DNA of 20,176 nt from Acidothermales bacterium (GCA_017354575.1 JAFMQP010000013.1:1-20176); one strand, 5' to 3'; shown: positions 1-6,960, numbered from the stretch's first letter. The notes: generated by a model not told the origin, from the sequence alone. Numbers and translations are program-made.

Positions 1-1
1 G

Positions 2-466
2 AGCGAGGAGTGGGCGAGGGAACGACGGCTGCCGGTGCAGGCGTACGTCGTGGACGTCGAGACCGCCGCGGTCGACTACGTGCACGGCGGCGAGGGCCTG
101 CTGATGGCGCCGGTGTACGCCGTGCCGCGGTTGCTGCGTCGCAACGGCCTGACCCTCCAGGACTTCGACTGCTACGAGATCCACGAGGCGTTCGCGTCCA
201 CGGTGCTCGCGACGTTGCGGGCGTGGGAGGACACGGCGTTCGCGAAGGACCGGCTCGGTCTCGACGCGCCGCTCGGCTCGATCGACCGCGGCAGGCTGAA
301 CGTGGTCGGCTCGTCGCTGGCGACGGGTCACCCGTTCGCCGCCACAGGAGGCCGCATCGTCGCGACGACGGCGAAGCTGCTCGCCGAGCGTGGCTCGGCG
401 CGTGGCCTCATCTCCATCTGTGCCGCAGGGGGGCTGGGGGTTGCCGCGATCCTGGAGGCCGCATAG
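2..466 (+). CDS. Acetyl-CoA acyltransferase (thiolase), C-terminal part, FadA2/FadI-like
   Basis: This is the 3' part of a thiolase; the reading frame is open to the window edge, so the N-terminus with the acyl-accepting cysteine is missing. Thiolases cleave 3-ketoacyl-CoA (or condense two acyl-CoAs) in fatty-acid turnover. The C-terminal signatures are visible in order: IHEAFAS (the NEAF-like loop), GHPFAATGGR carrying the catalytic His, and CAAGGLG carrying the second catalytic Cys (codon at 419-421). The GHPFAATG and CAAGGLG wording resembles the FadI/FadA2 branch more than PhaA. An in-frame GTG at 35 is internal to the fold and is not a plausible start. The next gene begins 3 nt after the stop on the same strand, so this is probably the first visible gene of an operon with the ketoreductase and hydratase. 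Family is secure; chain length and direction of reaction are not. Confidence 0.93.
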   Translation, partial: SEEWARERRLPVQAYVVDVETAAVDYVHGGEGLLMAPVYAVPRLLRRNGLTLQDFDCYEIHEAFASTVLATLRAWEDTAFAKDRLGLDAPLGSIDRGRLNVVGSSLATGHPFAATGGRIVATTAKLLAERGSARGLISICAAGGLGVAAILEAA

Positions 467-469
467 TCC

Positions 470-1804
470 ATGGCGCTAGCGGAGAAGTTCATCGACTCGC
501 CCGTCGGGCGCCGCGTCACCAAGACGTTCGGCCTGGCCGAGGCGGCGCCGCTGCGGCGCTGGCATCCGGACGAGCCGTTGCTCGACGGGCCCGTGCTCGT
601 CGGCCACGCCGAGGGCGGACGGATGGTGCCGTTCGTCACCGACGTGATGACGGCCGCGGGCGCCGAGGTGACGTCCGTCGACGACGGCGAGAACCGTTAC
701 GCCGCACTGGTCTTCGACGCCACCGGCGTACAGGACGTGCGCGGCCTGACGACGCTGTTCACCTTCTACCACGAGACGATCAGGCGGCTGCGGCCGAGCG
801 GCCGGGTGCTCGTGCTCGGGCGCACGCCGGAGCAGTGCACCGACCCGGCGTCCGCGGCGGCACAGCGTGCGCTGGACGGCTTCGTCCGGTCGGTCGCCAA
901 GGAGGCACGCGCCGGTGCGACCGCGAACCTGGCCTATCTCGCGCCCGGCGCGGAGGACACCGCCGCGACCACGTTGCGGTTCTTCCTGTCCGGACGTTCG
1001 GCGTACGTCGACGGGCAGGTCGTGCGCCTCACGCCGGCGAAGGTGCTCGAGCCGCGGCACGCCGGCCGCCCGCTGGGCAGCCGCGTGGCGCTCGTCACCG
1101 GTGCGGCCCGCGGGCTGGGCGCGGCGATCGCCGCGAACCTGGCGCGGGCGGGCGCGCTCCCGGTCTGCCTGGACGTGCCGGCGCAGGGCGAGCGGCTGAC
1201 GGCGGCGGCCAACGAGATCGACGGCGTCGCGCTGCAGCTCGACATCACCGCGAAGGACGCGCCGCAGCGGCTGGCGCGGTATCTGCGGGAGCGCTACGGC
1301 GGCGTCGACGTCGTCGTGCACAACGCCGGCATCACCCGCGACAAGCTGCTCGCGAACATGACCCCCGGTCTGTGGCAGTCGGTGCTCGACGTCAACCTCG
1401 ACGCACAGCTGCGGATCAACGCCGCGCTGCTCGACACCGGTGTGCTGCGGTCGTTCGCCAGGGTCGTCTGCGTGTCGTCGCAGAGCGGCATCGCCGGCAA
1501 CCGCGGGCAGACCAACTACGCGGCGAGCAAGGCGGGCATCATCGGGATGGTCGGCGCGCTCGCGCCGGTGCTGGCCGAGCGCGGCAGTACGGCGAACGCC
1601 GTCGCACCCGGGTTCATCGAGACGGAGATGACAGCGGAGATGCCGACCGCGATGCGGGAGATGGGCCGCCGGATCAACAGCCTCGGCCAGGGCGGGCTGC
1701 CCGTCGACGTCGCCGAGACCGTCACGTGGCTGGCGCATCCGGGCAGCGGCGGCGTGAACGGGCAGATCGTACGGGTCTGTGGGCAGAGCATGCTCGGGGC
1801 GTGA
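470..1804 (+). CDS. fabG4: 3-ketoacyl reductase, long SDR of FabG4 type
   Basis: A 444-residue protein, far longer than the roughly 250 residues of ordinary FabG. The N-terminal 200 residues are a degenerate Rossmann-like domain, and the C-terminal half is a complete classical SDR. TGAARGLG (about residues 210-217) is the cofactor-binding turn, HNAGI the structural motif, and the catalytic triad reads S337, Y350 and K354 in NYAASK. This two-domain layout is that of mycobacterial FabG4, an NADH-dependent 3-oxoacyl-thioester reductase. The ATG at 470 follows the thiolase stop by 3 nt, with GGAGG about 11 nt upstream. The MaoC hydratase follows 9 nt after the stop. In Mycobacterium tuberculosis fabG4 is likewise paired with htdX, with fadA2 next door, which supports the assignment. 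The natural substrate is inferred, not shown. Confidence 0.92.
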   Translation: MALAEKFIDSPVGRRVTKTFGLAEAAPLRRWHPDEPLLDGPVLVGHAEGGRMVPFVTDVMTAAGAEVTSVDDGENRYAALVFDATGVQDVRGLTTLFTFYHETIRRLRPSGRVLVLGRTPEQCTDPASAAAQRALDGFVRSVAKEARAGATANLAYLAPGAEDTAATTLRFFLSGRSAYVDGQVVRLTPAKVLEPRHAGRPLGSRVALVTGAARGLGAAIAANLARAGALPVCLDVPAQGERLTAAANEIDGVALQLDITAKDAPQRLARYLRERYGGVDVVVHNAGITRDKLLANMTPGLWQSVLDVNLDAQLRINAALLDTGVLRSFARVVCVSSQSGIAGNRGQTNYAASKAGIIGMVGALAPVLAERGSTANAVAPGFIETEMTAEMPTAMREMGRRINSLGQGGLPVDVAETVTWLAHPGSGGVNGQIVRVCGQSMLGA

Positions 1805-1813
1805 GGAGTCGTC

Positions 1814-2716
1814 ATGGCCGCAGCGTCGTCGTCCGCCACCACCCCCGGGATGCCCGCCGTCGTCGAACTGGGCGCGATACCGAGACTGCCTCGGCTGTAC
1901 GCCAAGGGCGTCGTGTCGGGCATCGGCAGGAAAGGTGACCGGCTGCCCGATCGCGAGCTCGTCGTCGGCGCAAGGGTGGACGGTGAGCCGCTGGCGGCGT
2001 ACGACCGCGTCTGCGGGTTCCGGTACGGAGACGAGGTGCCGGCGACGTACCCGCACGTGCTCGCGTTCCCGCTACAGGTGGCGCAGATCGCCGAGCGCTC
2101 GTTCCCGCTGCCGCTCGCGGGACTCGTGCACATCCGCAACACCATCGGCGTCTACGGCCCGATCCGGCTGGGTGCCGAGCTGACCCTTCGGGTGCACGCC
2201 GAACGGCTCGGCCCGCACCCGAAGGGGGCGCAGGTCGACCTCGTCTCCTCGGCGGTGGTTGACGGCCAGACGCTGTGGCTGGGGCGCAGCACCTACCTCG
2301 CGCGCGGCCGCAAGGTCGCGCCGTCGAACGTCGAGCACCTGACCGAGCCGCTCCGGTTCATCGAGCTGGAGTCCCCCGAGCGCACCGCCGCGGTGTGGGA
2401 GTTGCCCCGCGACCTCGGCCGCAGGTACGCGAAGGTCTCCGGCGACGTCAACCCGATCCACATGGGGCGGCTGCGGGCGCGGCTGTTCGGCTTCCGGCGG
2501 CCGATCGCGCACGGGATGTGGACCCTCGCGCACTCCCTCGCCGCGCTCGAGGGCCGGCTGCCGGACACGTACCGGGTCGACGTCGAGTTCCACAAGCCGG
2601 TGTACCTGCCGTCGACGGTGCAGTTCGCGTCGGCGGAGCACGACGACGGCTGGTCGTTCGGCGTCCGCTCGGCCGGCGGCGTCTCGCACCTGACGGGCCG
2701 CCTGACCGCGGCCTGA
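1814..2716 (+). CDS. htdX: MaoC-like 3-hydroxyacyl thioester dehydratase, HtdX type
   Basis: A 300-residue double hot-dog protein. The C-terminal half carries the hydratase-2 motif SGDVNPIH (S209 to H216, with catalytic D211 and H216), followed by FGFRRPIAHGMW. The N-terminal half is the degenerate hot-dog expected for this subgroup. It should catalyse reversible hydration of trans-2-enoyl thioesters to (R)-3-hydroxyacyl thioesters, the step beside the FabG4 ketoreductase. The ATG at 1814 is preceded by GAGGAG overlapping the fabG4 stop, a tight operon junction. The last codons run directly into an array of 20-bp tandem repeats: the TGA stop lies inside the first unit. The htdX symbol rests on domain architecture plus the fabG4 neighbour; whether it prefers CoA or ACP cannot be read from sequence. 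Confidence 0.9.
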   Translation: MAAASSSATTPGMPAVVELGAIPRLPRLYAKGVVSGIGRKGDRLPDRELVVGARVDGEPLAAYDRVCGFRYGDEVPATYPHVLAFPLQVAQIAERSFPLPLAGLVHIRNTIGVYGPIRLGAELTLRVHAERLGPHPKGAQVDLVSSAVVDGQTLWLGRSTYLARGRKVAPSNVEHLTEPLRFIELESPERTAAVWELPRDLGRRYAKVSGDVNPIHMGRLRARLFGFRRPIAHGMWTLAHSLAALEGRLPDTYRVDVEFHKPVYLPSTVQFASAEHDDGWSFGVRSAGGVSHLTGRLTAA

Positions 2717-2800
2717 CTTCACATGGCGCGGCCGGACTTCACATGGCGCGGCCTGACGTCACATGGCGCCGCCTGACGTCACATGGCGCGGCCGGACGGG
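2711..2800. repeat. 20-bp tandem direct repeat, four units plus a partial
   Basis: Four consecutive 20-bp units begin at 2711, 2731, 2751 and 2771, with a partial fifth from 2791. The consensus is GCCTGACGTCACATGGCGCG. Units differ at only a few positions: CTG or CGG at the start, GACTTCA or GACGTCA in the middle, and a final G or C. Units three and four hold the perfect 8-bp palindrome TGACGTCA (2754-2761 and 2774-2781). The first unit overlaps the htdX stop codon. There are no spacers, so this is not a CRISPR array. It sits upstream of the YCII promoter and could be a variable-number repeat or a cluster of protein-binding sites. Confidence 0.9.
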
Positions 2801-2818
2801 CCGGGGGAGGATGGCTCC

Positions 2819-2845
2819 TGTCGATCCGGCGTGCGGCCGTTCGTC
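2819..2845 (+). promoter_or_regulatory. ECF42-like promoter of the YCII/DGPF gene
   Basis: TGTCGA at 2819-2824 and CGTC at 2842-2845 are separated by 17 nt; the ATG of the YCII gene lies 20 nt beyond. A TGTCGA -35 with a CGA/TC -10 element is the motif reported for promoters of DGPF-protein genes controlled by ECF42 sigma factors. No sigma-factor gene lies in the window, so control would be in trans. Confidence 0.65.
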
Positions 2846-2865
2846 ATGGCACCGGAGGTGACCGC

Positions 2866-3219
2866 ATGAAGTACATGCTGCTGTTGTGCGAGACCGAGGA
2901 GTTCGAGCGGGAGCTCGAGGCTCAGGGACCCGAGGAGCGACAGCAGACCCTCGCGACGATCCTGGGCTGGATGGAGCGGTACCAGGACAAGATCATCCAC
3001 CGTGGCGCGAGGCTCGCCGCCCCGCAGACCGCCACCACCCTCCGGCGCAAGGACGACGGCGAGATGGTGGTCACGGACGGCCCGTTCGCCGAGACGGTGG
3101 AGTTCGTCGGCGGTTACGTCGAGGTCGACGTCGCCGACCTGGACGAGGCGATCCGGATGGTACAGGAGTGGCCCGGGTGCCCCACCGTGGAGATCCGCCC
3201 CATCGCCCTGCAGGTCTGA
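2866..3219 (+). CDS. YCII/DGPF-domain protein
   Basis: A small 117-residue protein of the YCII-related (DGPF) family. It opens with MKYMLLLCE and contains the family signature VTDGPFAETVEFVGGY, followed by a helix rich in acidic residues and the closing strand PTVEIRPI. These ferredoxin-like alpha/beta proteins are usually dimeric and often encoded beside ECF42-type sigma factors with a C-terminal extension; their biochemical role is not established. ATG at 2866 is chosen because GGAGGTG lies 5 nt upstream and the conserved N-terminal strand starts there. No sigma factor is adjacent, but the upstream region carries a matching promoter motif. It stands alone between the htdX operon and the convergent UbiA gene. 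A second YCII protein is encoded at 9967-10350. Confidence 0.9.
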   Translation: MKYMLLLCETEEFERELEAQGPEERQQTLATILGWMERYQDKIIHRGARLAAPQTATTLRRKDDGEMVVTDGPFAETVEFVGGYVEVDVADLDEAIRMVQEWPGCPTVEIRPIALQV

Positions 3220-3233
3220 CCCGACCGGCGTAC

Positions 3234-3315
3234 CTTCCCACGACGAACCAGGGCTTCCCACGACCTGCAGGCCGTGTGAAGCCCTGGTTGATCATGAGAA
3301 CATGATCAACCAGGG
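3234..3315. repeat. 82-bp dispersed palindromic element, copy 1
   Basis: This 82-bp segment matches 17737-17818 at 75 of 82 positions in a hand alignment without gaps. It contains two direct copies of CTTCCCACGAC (3234-3244 and 3254-3264) and ends in a perfect hairpin: CCCTGGTTGATCATG at 3282-3296, loop AGAA, complementary arm at 3301-3315. It fills the gap between the convergent YCII and UbiA genes, where a bidirectional terminator would be expected, but no T-tract follows on either strand. A dispersed repeat family that also ends transcription is the simplest reading. Confidence 0.85.
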
Positions 3316-3326
3316 TCCCGGCCGGG

Positions 3327-4157
3327 TCACGTCGGCAGGGCGGCGGCGTGGAGGACGAACAGGGCCACGACGGCCGCCGCCGCCGCGACCGCGCCGAGGA
3401 ACGCGTACCGCCGCCAGCTCCGCCGCAGTGCGGGCACCACGGCGCTCGCGACACTGAGCACCGCGCACGCGCCGAGCGCGGCCCACTCGAGACCGCCCGG
3501 CCGTCCCGGCGGACCGAGCACCACGAGCGCCGACGCGCCGACGAGCGGCACGGCCAGCAGGGCGCGGGTCCAGCGGACGCCCAGCCGGTGCGGCAGTCCG
3601 CGCACGCCGGTGCGCCGGTCGTCGTCGAGGTCGGGCAGCACGTTCGCCAGGTGCGCGCCGACGCCGAGCAGCGCCGCCGCGGCCACCGCCCAGGCGGCCG
3701 GGCCCGGCCGTCCCGGTAGCCCGAGCGTGACGAAAGCGGGCAGCGAGCCGAAGCCGACGGCGTAGGGCAGCCACGACCACACGGTCCGCTTCAGGCCGAG
3801 GTCGTACGCCCACGCCGCCAGGACGCCCCCGAGGTGCACGACACCGGCCGGCCAGCCGGACGCGAGCGACAGCGGGACGCAGGCGGCGAGCGCCACGCCC
3901 GCGGCGACGGCGACCGTCCGGCGTCCGACGAGGCCCGCGACGACCGGCTTGGTCGTGCGCTCGACGGCACGGTCCCGCGTGGCGTCCACGGCGTCGTTGC
4001 ACCAGCCGACGGACAACTGCCCGGCGAGCACGGCCGCGCCCACCACTACCGTGCCCGTCACGCCCCTGCCGGCCGCCGCCGCGACGGCCGTCGTGAAGGC
4101 GGTCACCGCGGCCGTGGGCAGCGGGTGACATGCCGCCAGGAGTCCACGGAGCGTCAC
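3327..4157 (-). CDS. UbiA-family prenyltransferase
   Basis: A 276-residue integral membrane protein with about eight to nine hydrophobic helices. The first Asp-rich motif, NDAVDATRD (N54, D55, D58, D62), has the NDxxDxxxD form of UbiA enzymes; AYDLGLK gives the YxxxK motif, and LPDLDDDRRTG (about residues 174-184) is the second Asp-rich loop. Such enzymes attach a polyprenyl group from an Mg-bound diphosphate to an aromatic acceptor or, in some relatives, to another hydroxyl acceptor. The frame stays open far upstream, but the protein-like sequence begins at the GTG at 4157 (VTLRGLLAACHP), 94 bp from the divergent type III PKS start. Divergence from a PKS/methyltransferase/FAD-enzyme run suggests it prenylates their phenolic product, comparable to AgqD in Actinoplanes missouriensis. 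Start and acceptor are inferred. Confidence 0.88.
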   Translation of the reverse strand: MTLRGLLAACHPLPTAAVTAFTTAVAAAAGRGVTGTVVVGAAVLAGQLSVGWCNDAVDATRDRAVERTTKPVVAGLVGRRTVAVAAGVALAACVPLSLASGWPAGVVHLGGVLAAWAYDLGLKRTVWSWLPYAVGFGSLPAFVTLGLPGRPGPAAWAVAAAALLGVGAHLANVLPDLDDDRRTGVRGLPHRLGVRWTRALLAVPLVGASALVVLGPPGRPGGLEWAALGACAVLSVASAVVPALRRSWRRYAFLGAVAAAAAVVALFVLHAAALPT

Positions 4158-4251
4158 CGGTTCAGCCTCGCACGTGGATTGGGGCGAACACGGATGGCTA
4201 ACAGGACAGGTGAACCCTGACTGGGCGGCCGGCGTGGGAGAGGTTGTGCAG

Positions 4252-5322
4252 ATGAGCTCCGGCGGAGCGCGGATCGCGAGTGTCCACGTCGTCTTGCCAC
4301 CGAACAGGTACGCGCAACAGGACGTCACCGAGACGCTGGCGTCGATGGTCTTCGGCGGCGACGAGGCGGGCCGGGGGGTGATGTCGAAGTTCCACGCCAG
4401 CGCCGGCGTGCGCAACCGGCACCTGACGCTGCCGCTGGAACGGTACAGCGCGATCTCCGGCTTCGGCGAGGCGAACGACGCGTTCATCGACGGGGCGCTC
4501 GACTACGGCGCCGAGGCGGTGTCGGCCGCGCTTGGCGAGGCGGGGCTGCGCGCGAGCGACGTGGACCTGTTCGTGGCGACGTCGGTCACCGGCGTCGCGG
4601 TGCCGTCGGTCGACGCGAGGCTCGCCGGCGCGCTGGGCATGCGCCCGGACGTCAAGCGGCTGCCCATCTTCGGCCTCGGTTGCGTGGCCGGTGCGGCCGG
4701 GCTCGCCCGGGTGCACGACTACCTGCTCGCCTGGCCCGACCACGTCGCCGTACTGCTGTCGGTCGAGCTGTGCTCGCTCACCTGGCAACGCGCCGACCGC
4801 TCGCCGGCCAACCTGGTCGCGAGCGCGCTGTTCGGCGACGGCGCAGCGGCCGTCGTCGCGTGTGGTGCGGCACGCGGTGACGTGACCGGGCCGCGTGTCG
4901 TCGCCACCCGCAGCAGGCTGTACCCCGACACCGAGCGCGTGATGGGTTGGGACGTCGGCGACTCCGGGTTCTCCGTCGTGCTCGGCGCGGACGTCCCCGA
5001 CGTCGTCCGCCGCTACCTCGCCGACGACGTGCACGCGTTCCTCGCCGAGCACGGGCTCACCGCGCCGGACATCGCGACGTGGGTGTGCCATCCGGGCGGG
5101 CCCAAGGTGCTGGAGGCGGTGCAGGACGCGCTCGCGCTGCCGGACGACGCCCTCGCCCTCACCTGGCGTTCGCTAGCCGACGTCGGCAACCTGTCGTCCG
5201 CGTCGGTGCTGTACGTGCTGCGCGACACGTTGCACGAACGCCGCCCGCCCCCCGGCGGCTACGGCCTGCTCCTGGCGATGGGCCCGGGCTTCTGCGCCGA
5301 GCTGGTCCTGTTGCGGTGGTGA
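4252..5322 (+). CDS. Type III polyketide synthase (alkylresorcinol/alkylpyrone synthase type)
   Basis: A 356-residue chalcone-synthase-fold enzyme with an intact catalytic triad: C144 in FGLGCVAGAAG, H280 in CHPGGPKVL and N313 in GNLSSASVL. Spacing of 136 and 33 residues agrees with chalcone synthase (C164, H303, N336). It should extend an acyl-CoA or fatty-acyl starter with malonyl units and cyclise to a resorcinol, resorcylic acid or pyrone. The frame is open upstream to about 4174, but ATG at 4252 has GGGAGAGG 8 nt before it and starts at the family-typical N-terminus. Downstream genes encode a membrane methyltransferase and an FAD enzyme, the order seen in srsABC of Streptomyces griseus and agqABC. 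Chain length and cyclisation mode cannot be read from sequence. Confidence 0.93.
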   Translation: MSSGGARIASVHVVLPPNRYAQQDVTETLASMVFGGDEAGRGVMSKFHASAGVRNRHLTLPLERYSAISGFGEANDAFIDGALDYGAEAVSAALGEAGLRASDVDLFVATSVTGVAVPSVDARLAGALGMRPDVKRLPIFGLGCVAGAAGLARVHDYLLAWPDHVAVLLSVELCSLTWQRADRSPANLVASALFGDGAAAVVACGAARGDVTGPRVVATRSRLYPDTERVMGWDVGDSGFSVVLGADVPDVVRRYLADDVHAFLAEHGLTAPDIATWVCHPGGPKVLEAVQDALALPDDALALTWRSLADVGNLSSASVLYVLRDTLHERRPPPGGYGLLLAMGPGFCAELVLLRW

Positions 5323-5346
5323 CCGTGACCCGGATTCCGCTGGAGA

Positions 5347-5412
5347 CCCCCATTGTGGTCCTGGCAACGACAGGGGTCCCCACTTGTGGCCAGCACGACG
5401 GTGGGGGTCCCC
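5347..5412. repeat. About 30-bp tandem repeat in the PKS-methyltransferase junction
   Basis: Two units of 30 and 31 bp start at 5348 and 5378, each beginning CCCCA and running through TTGTGG and a CACGAC-like block to a G-run. A third truncated unit (CCCCAGTGACGAC from 5409) supplies the start codon of the methyltransferase. At the unit joints lie GGGGTCCCC blocks (5373-5381 and 5404-5412), so the G-run that would serve as ribosome binding site can pair with neighbouring C-runs. It fills most of the 91-bp gap between the two genes. Confidence 0.7.
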
Positions 5413-5413
5413 A

Positions 5414-5947
5414 GTGACGACGCAGGTGGCGTACACCGTCCTGGTCGCGCTGGTGGGGTGCGAACGGCTCGCCGAGCTCGTCGTCACCCGGCGCAACGCG
5501 GCGTGGAGCTTCGCGCGCGGCGGGGTCGAGTACGGACGCCGCCACTACCCGTGGATCGTCGCGCTGCACACCGGCTTCCTGTTCGCCTGCGTCGTCGAGA
5601 GCTGGCTCGCGCACCGCCCGTTCGTCCCCGCGCTCGGCGTCCCGATGTTCGTGCTCGTCCTCGCGGCGCAGGCGCTGCGCTGGTGGTGCGTCGCCTCGCT
5701 CGGGCACCAGTGGAACACCCGCGTCATCGTCGTGCCCGGCCTGTCGGTCGTCGCCCGTGGGCCGTACCGGCTGCTGCGGCACCCGAACTACGTCGCCGTC
5801 GTGGTCGAGCTGGTCGCGCTGCCGCTCGTGCACACGGCATGGGTCACCGCGGTCGTCGTGACGCTGTTGGACGTCCCGCTGATCGCGGTACGCGTCCGCA
5901 CCGAGAACCGCGCCCTCGCGACCCTGACGCCCGAGGGCGCGGCGTGA
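5414..5947 (+). CDS. Isoprenylcysteine carboxyl methyltransferase (ICMT) family membrane methyltransferase
   Basis: A 177-residue membrane protein with four to five hydrophobic segments. The C-terminal part has the ICMT-family S-adenosylmethionine signature: HQWNTRVIVVPG, then GPYRLLRHPNYVAVVVELVALPLV, then a late helix ending in a conserved Glu/Asn (RTENRAL). In type III PKS clusters this family O-methylates the phenolic lipid, as SrsB does, and the location between a PKS and an FAD enzyme fits that role. The GTG at 5414 is preferred over the TTG at 5384 because the TTG lies within the upstream tandem repeats and would add a non-conserved segment. The TGA stop overlaps the GTG start of the next gene (GTGA), so translation is probably coupled. 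The methylated position is unknown. Confidence 0.85.
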   Translation: MTTQVAYTVLVALVGCERLAELVVTRRNAAWSFARGGVEYGRRHYPWIVALHTGFLFACVVESWLAHRPFVPALGVPMFVLVLAAQALRWWCVASLGHQWNTRVIVVPGLSVVARGPYRLLRHPNYVAVVVELVALPLVHTAWVTAVVVTLLDVPLIAVRVRTENRALATLTPEGAA

Positions 5948-6960
5948 TCGACCTGCTCGTCGTCGGCGGCGGCCCGGCCGGGCTCGCCACCGCGATCCAC
6001 GCCGTACGCGCTGGCCTCGACGTCGCCGTCGCCGAGCCGCGCGAGACGCCGGTCGACAAGGCGTGCGGTGAGGGCCTGATGCCCACGGCTGTCGGCAGAC
6101 TGCGGACGCTCGGCGTCGAGCCGGCCGGGCGTCCGTTCGCCGGCATCAGGTACGTCGCCGGACGCAGGTGCGTCGACGCCGCATTCCGCGACGGGCCCGG
6201 GCTCGGCGTACGCAGGACCGGCCTGCACGCCGCTCTCGCGCGACGTGCGGGCGACCTCGGCGTCGAAGTGCGCGACGCCCGGGTCACCGACCTGCGCCAG
6301 CACGCCGACCACGTACGCGTCGGCGGCGTCGACGCGCGTTACGTCGTCGCGGCGGACGGCCTGCACTCGACCGTACGCCGCCTGCTGGGGCTCGACCCCG
6401 CGCCGGTACGCGCGCCGCGGTACGGACTGCGCCGGCACTTCGACGTCGCGCCGTGGTCCCGGCACGTCGAGGTGCACTGGTCGCCGCGCGCGGAGGCGTA
6501 CGTGACGCCGCTCGCCGACTCGCTCGTCGGCGTCGCTCTGCTCACCGGCGACCGTGGCTCGTTCGCCCAGCAATTGCAACGGTTTCCGGCATTGGCCCAA
6601 CGGCTGCCGGACGCCGGCGGCGACGACGGCGTGCGTGGTGCCGGGCCGTTGCGACAGCACGTCCGCACCCGCGTCGCCGGCCGTGTGTTGCTCGTCGGTG
6701 ACGCCGCCGGCTACGTCGACGCGCTCACCGGCGAGGGCATCGCCGTCGCGCTCGCGGGTGCGGAGGCAGCAGTCGGCTGCATCCGGCATGATCGCGTCCA
6801 GGACTACGAGCACGCCTGGCGGCGGGCCAGCAGGACGTACCGGCTGCTGACCGGAAGCCTGTTGTGGGCACGCAACCGTCCCGTACTCGCGCCGCGCATC
6901 GTGCCCGCGGCCGAACGCCTGCCGTGGCTGTTCAGCGCCGCCGTCAACGCACTCGCCTGA
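5944..6960 (+). CDS. FAD-dependent oxidoreductase, geranylgeranyl-reductase-like
   Basis: A 338-residue flavoprotein. VVGGGPAGLATAIHA (G8-x-G10-xx-G13) is the N-terminal FAD Rossmann motif, KACGEGLMP follows at about residue 40, VVAADGLHSTVRRLLG is the mid-protein conserved segment, and LLVGDAAGYVDALTGEGIAVAL is the C-terminal FAD motif. CGEGLMP and the GDAAG-x-V-x-x-x-TGEGI wording are those of the geranylgeranyl-reductase family, whereas aromatic ring hydroxylation in the srs/agq pathways is assigned to an FAD enzyme at the same gene position. It might hydroxylate and decarboxylate a resorcylic acid or reduce a prenyl chain. The GTG start overlaps the methyltransferase stop by 4 nt. The C-terminus is shorter than in archaeal geranylgeranyl reductases. 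Confidence 0.85.
   Translation: MIDLLVVGGGPAGLATAIHAVRAGLDVAVAEPRETPVDKACGEGLMPTAVGRLRTLGVEPAGRPFAGIRYVAGRRCVDAAFRDGPGLGVRRTGLHAALARRAGDLGVEVRDARVTDLRQHADHVRVGGVDARYVVAADGLHSTVRRLLGLDPAPVRAPRYGLRRHFDVAPWSRHVEVHWSPRAEAYVTPLADSLVGVALLTGDRGSFAQQLQRFPALAQRLPDAGGDDGVRGAGPLRQHVRTRVAGRVLLVGDAAGYVDALTGEGIAVALAGAEAAVGCIRHDRVQDYEHAWRRASRTYRLLTGSLLWARNRPVLAPRIVPAAERLPWLFSAAVNALA

Noticed and set aside
10..1938. 642-codon open frame on the plus strand across the thiolase and fabG4 genes
   Set aside because: Arg/Ala/Gly-rich composition without domains; it is a shadow of the real frames in high-GC DNA.
2711..2800. Possible CRISPR array
   Set aside because: The 20-bp units are contiguous, with no unique spacers, and no cas genes are present.
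3282..3315. Classical rho-independent terminator with T-tract at the palindromic element
   Set aside because: The stem is strong but no T-run follows on either strand, so it was recorded as a repeat with possible terminator role.
4174..4251. Upstream extension of the type III PKS from GTG at 4174
   Set aside because: ATG at 4252 has a good ribosome binding site and the family N-terminus; the extension is not protein-like.
4158..4251. Promoter hexamers in the divergent UbiA-PKS gap
   Set aside because: Candidate boxes such as TTGGGG and TAACAG have wrong spacing; nothing convincing could be assigned.
4158..4487. Long upstream extension of the UbiA reading frame
   Set aside because: It runs antisense into the PKS gene; the hydrophobic UbiA sequence starts at about 4157.
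5384..5413. TTG start ten codons upstream for the ICMT methyltransferase
   Set aside because: It lies within the tandem repeat and would encode repeat-derived residues; GTG at 5414 fits the family.
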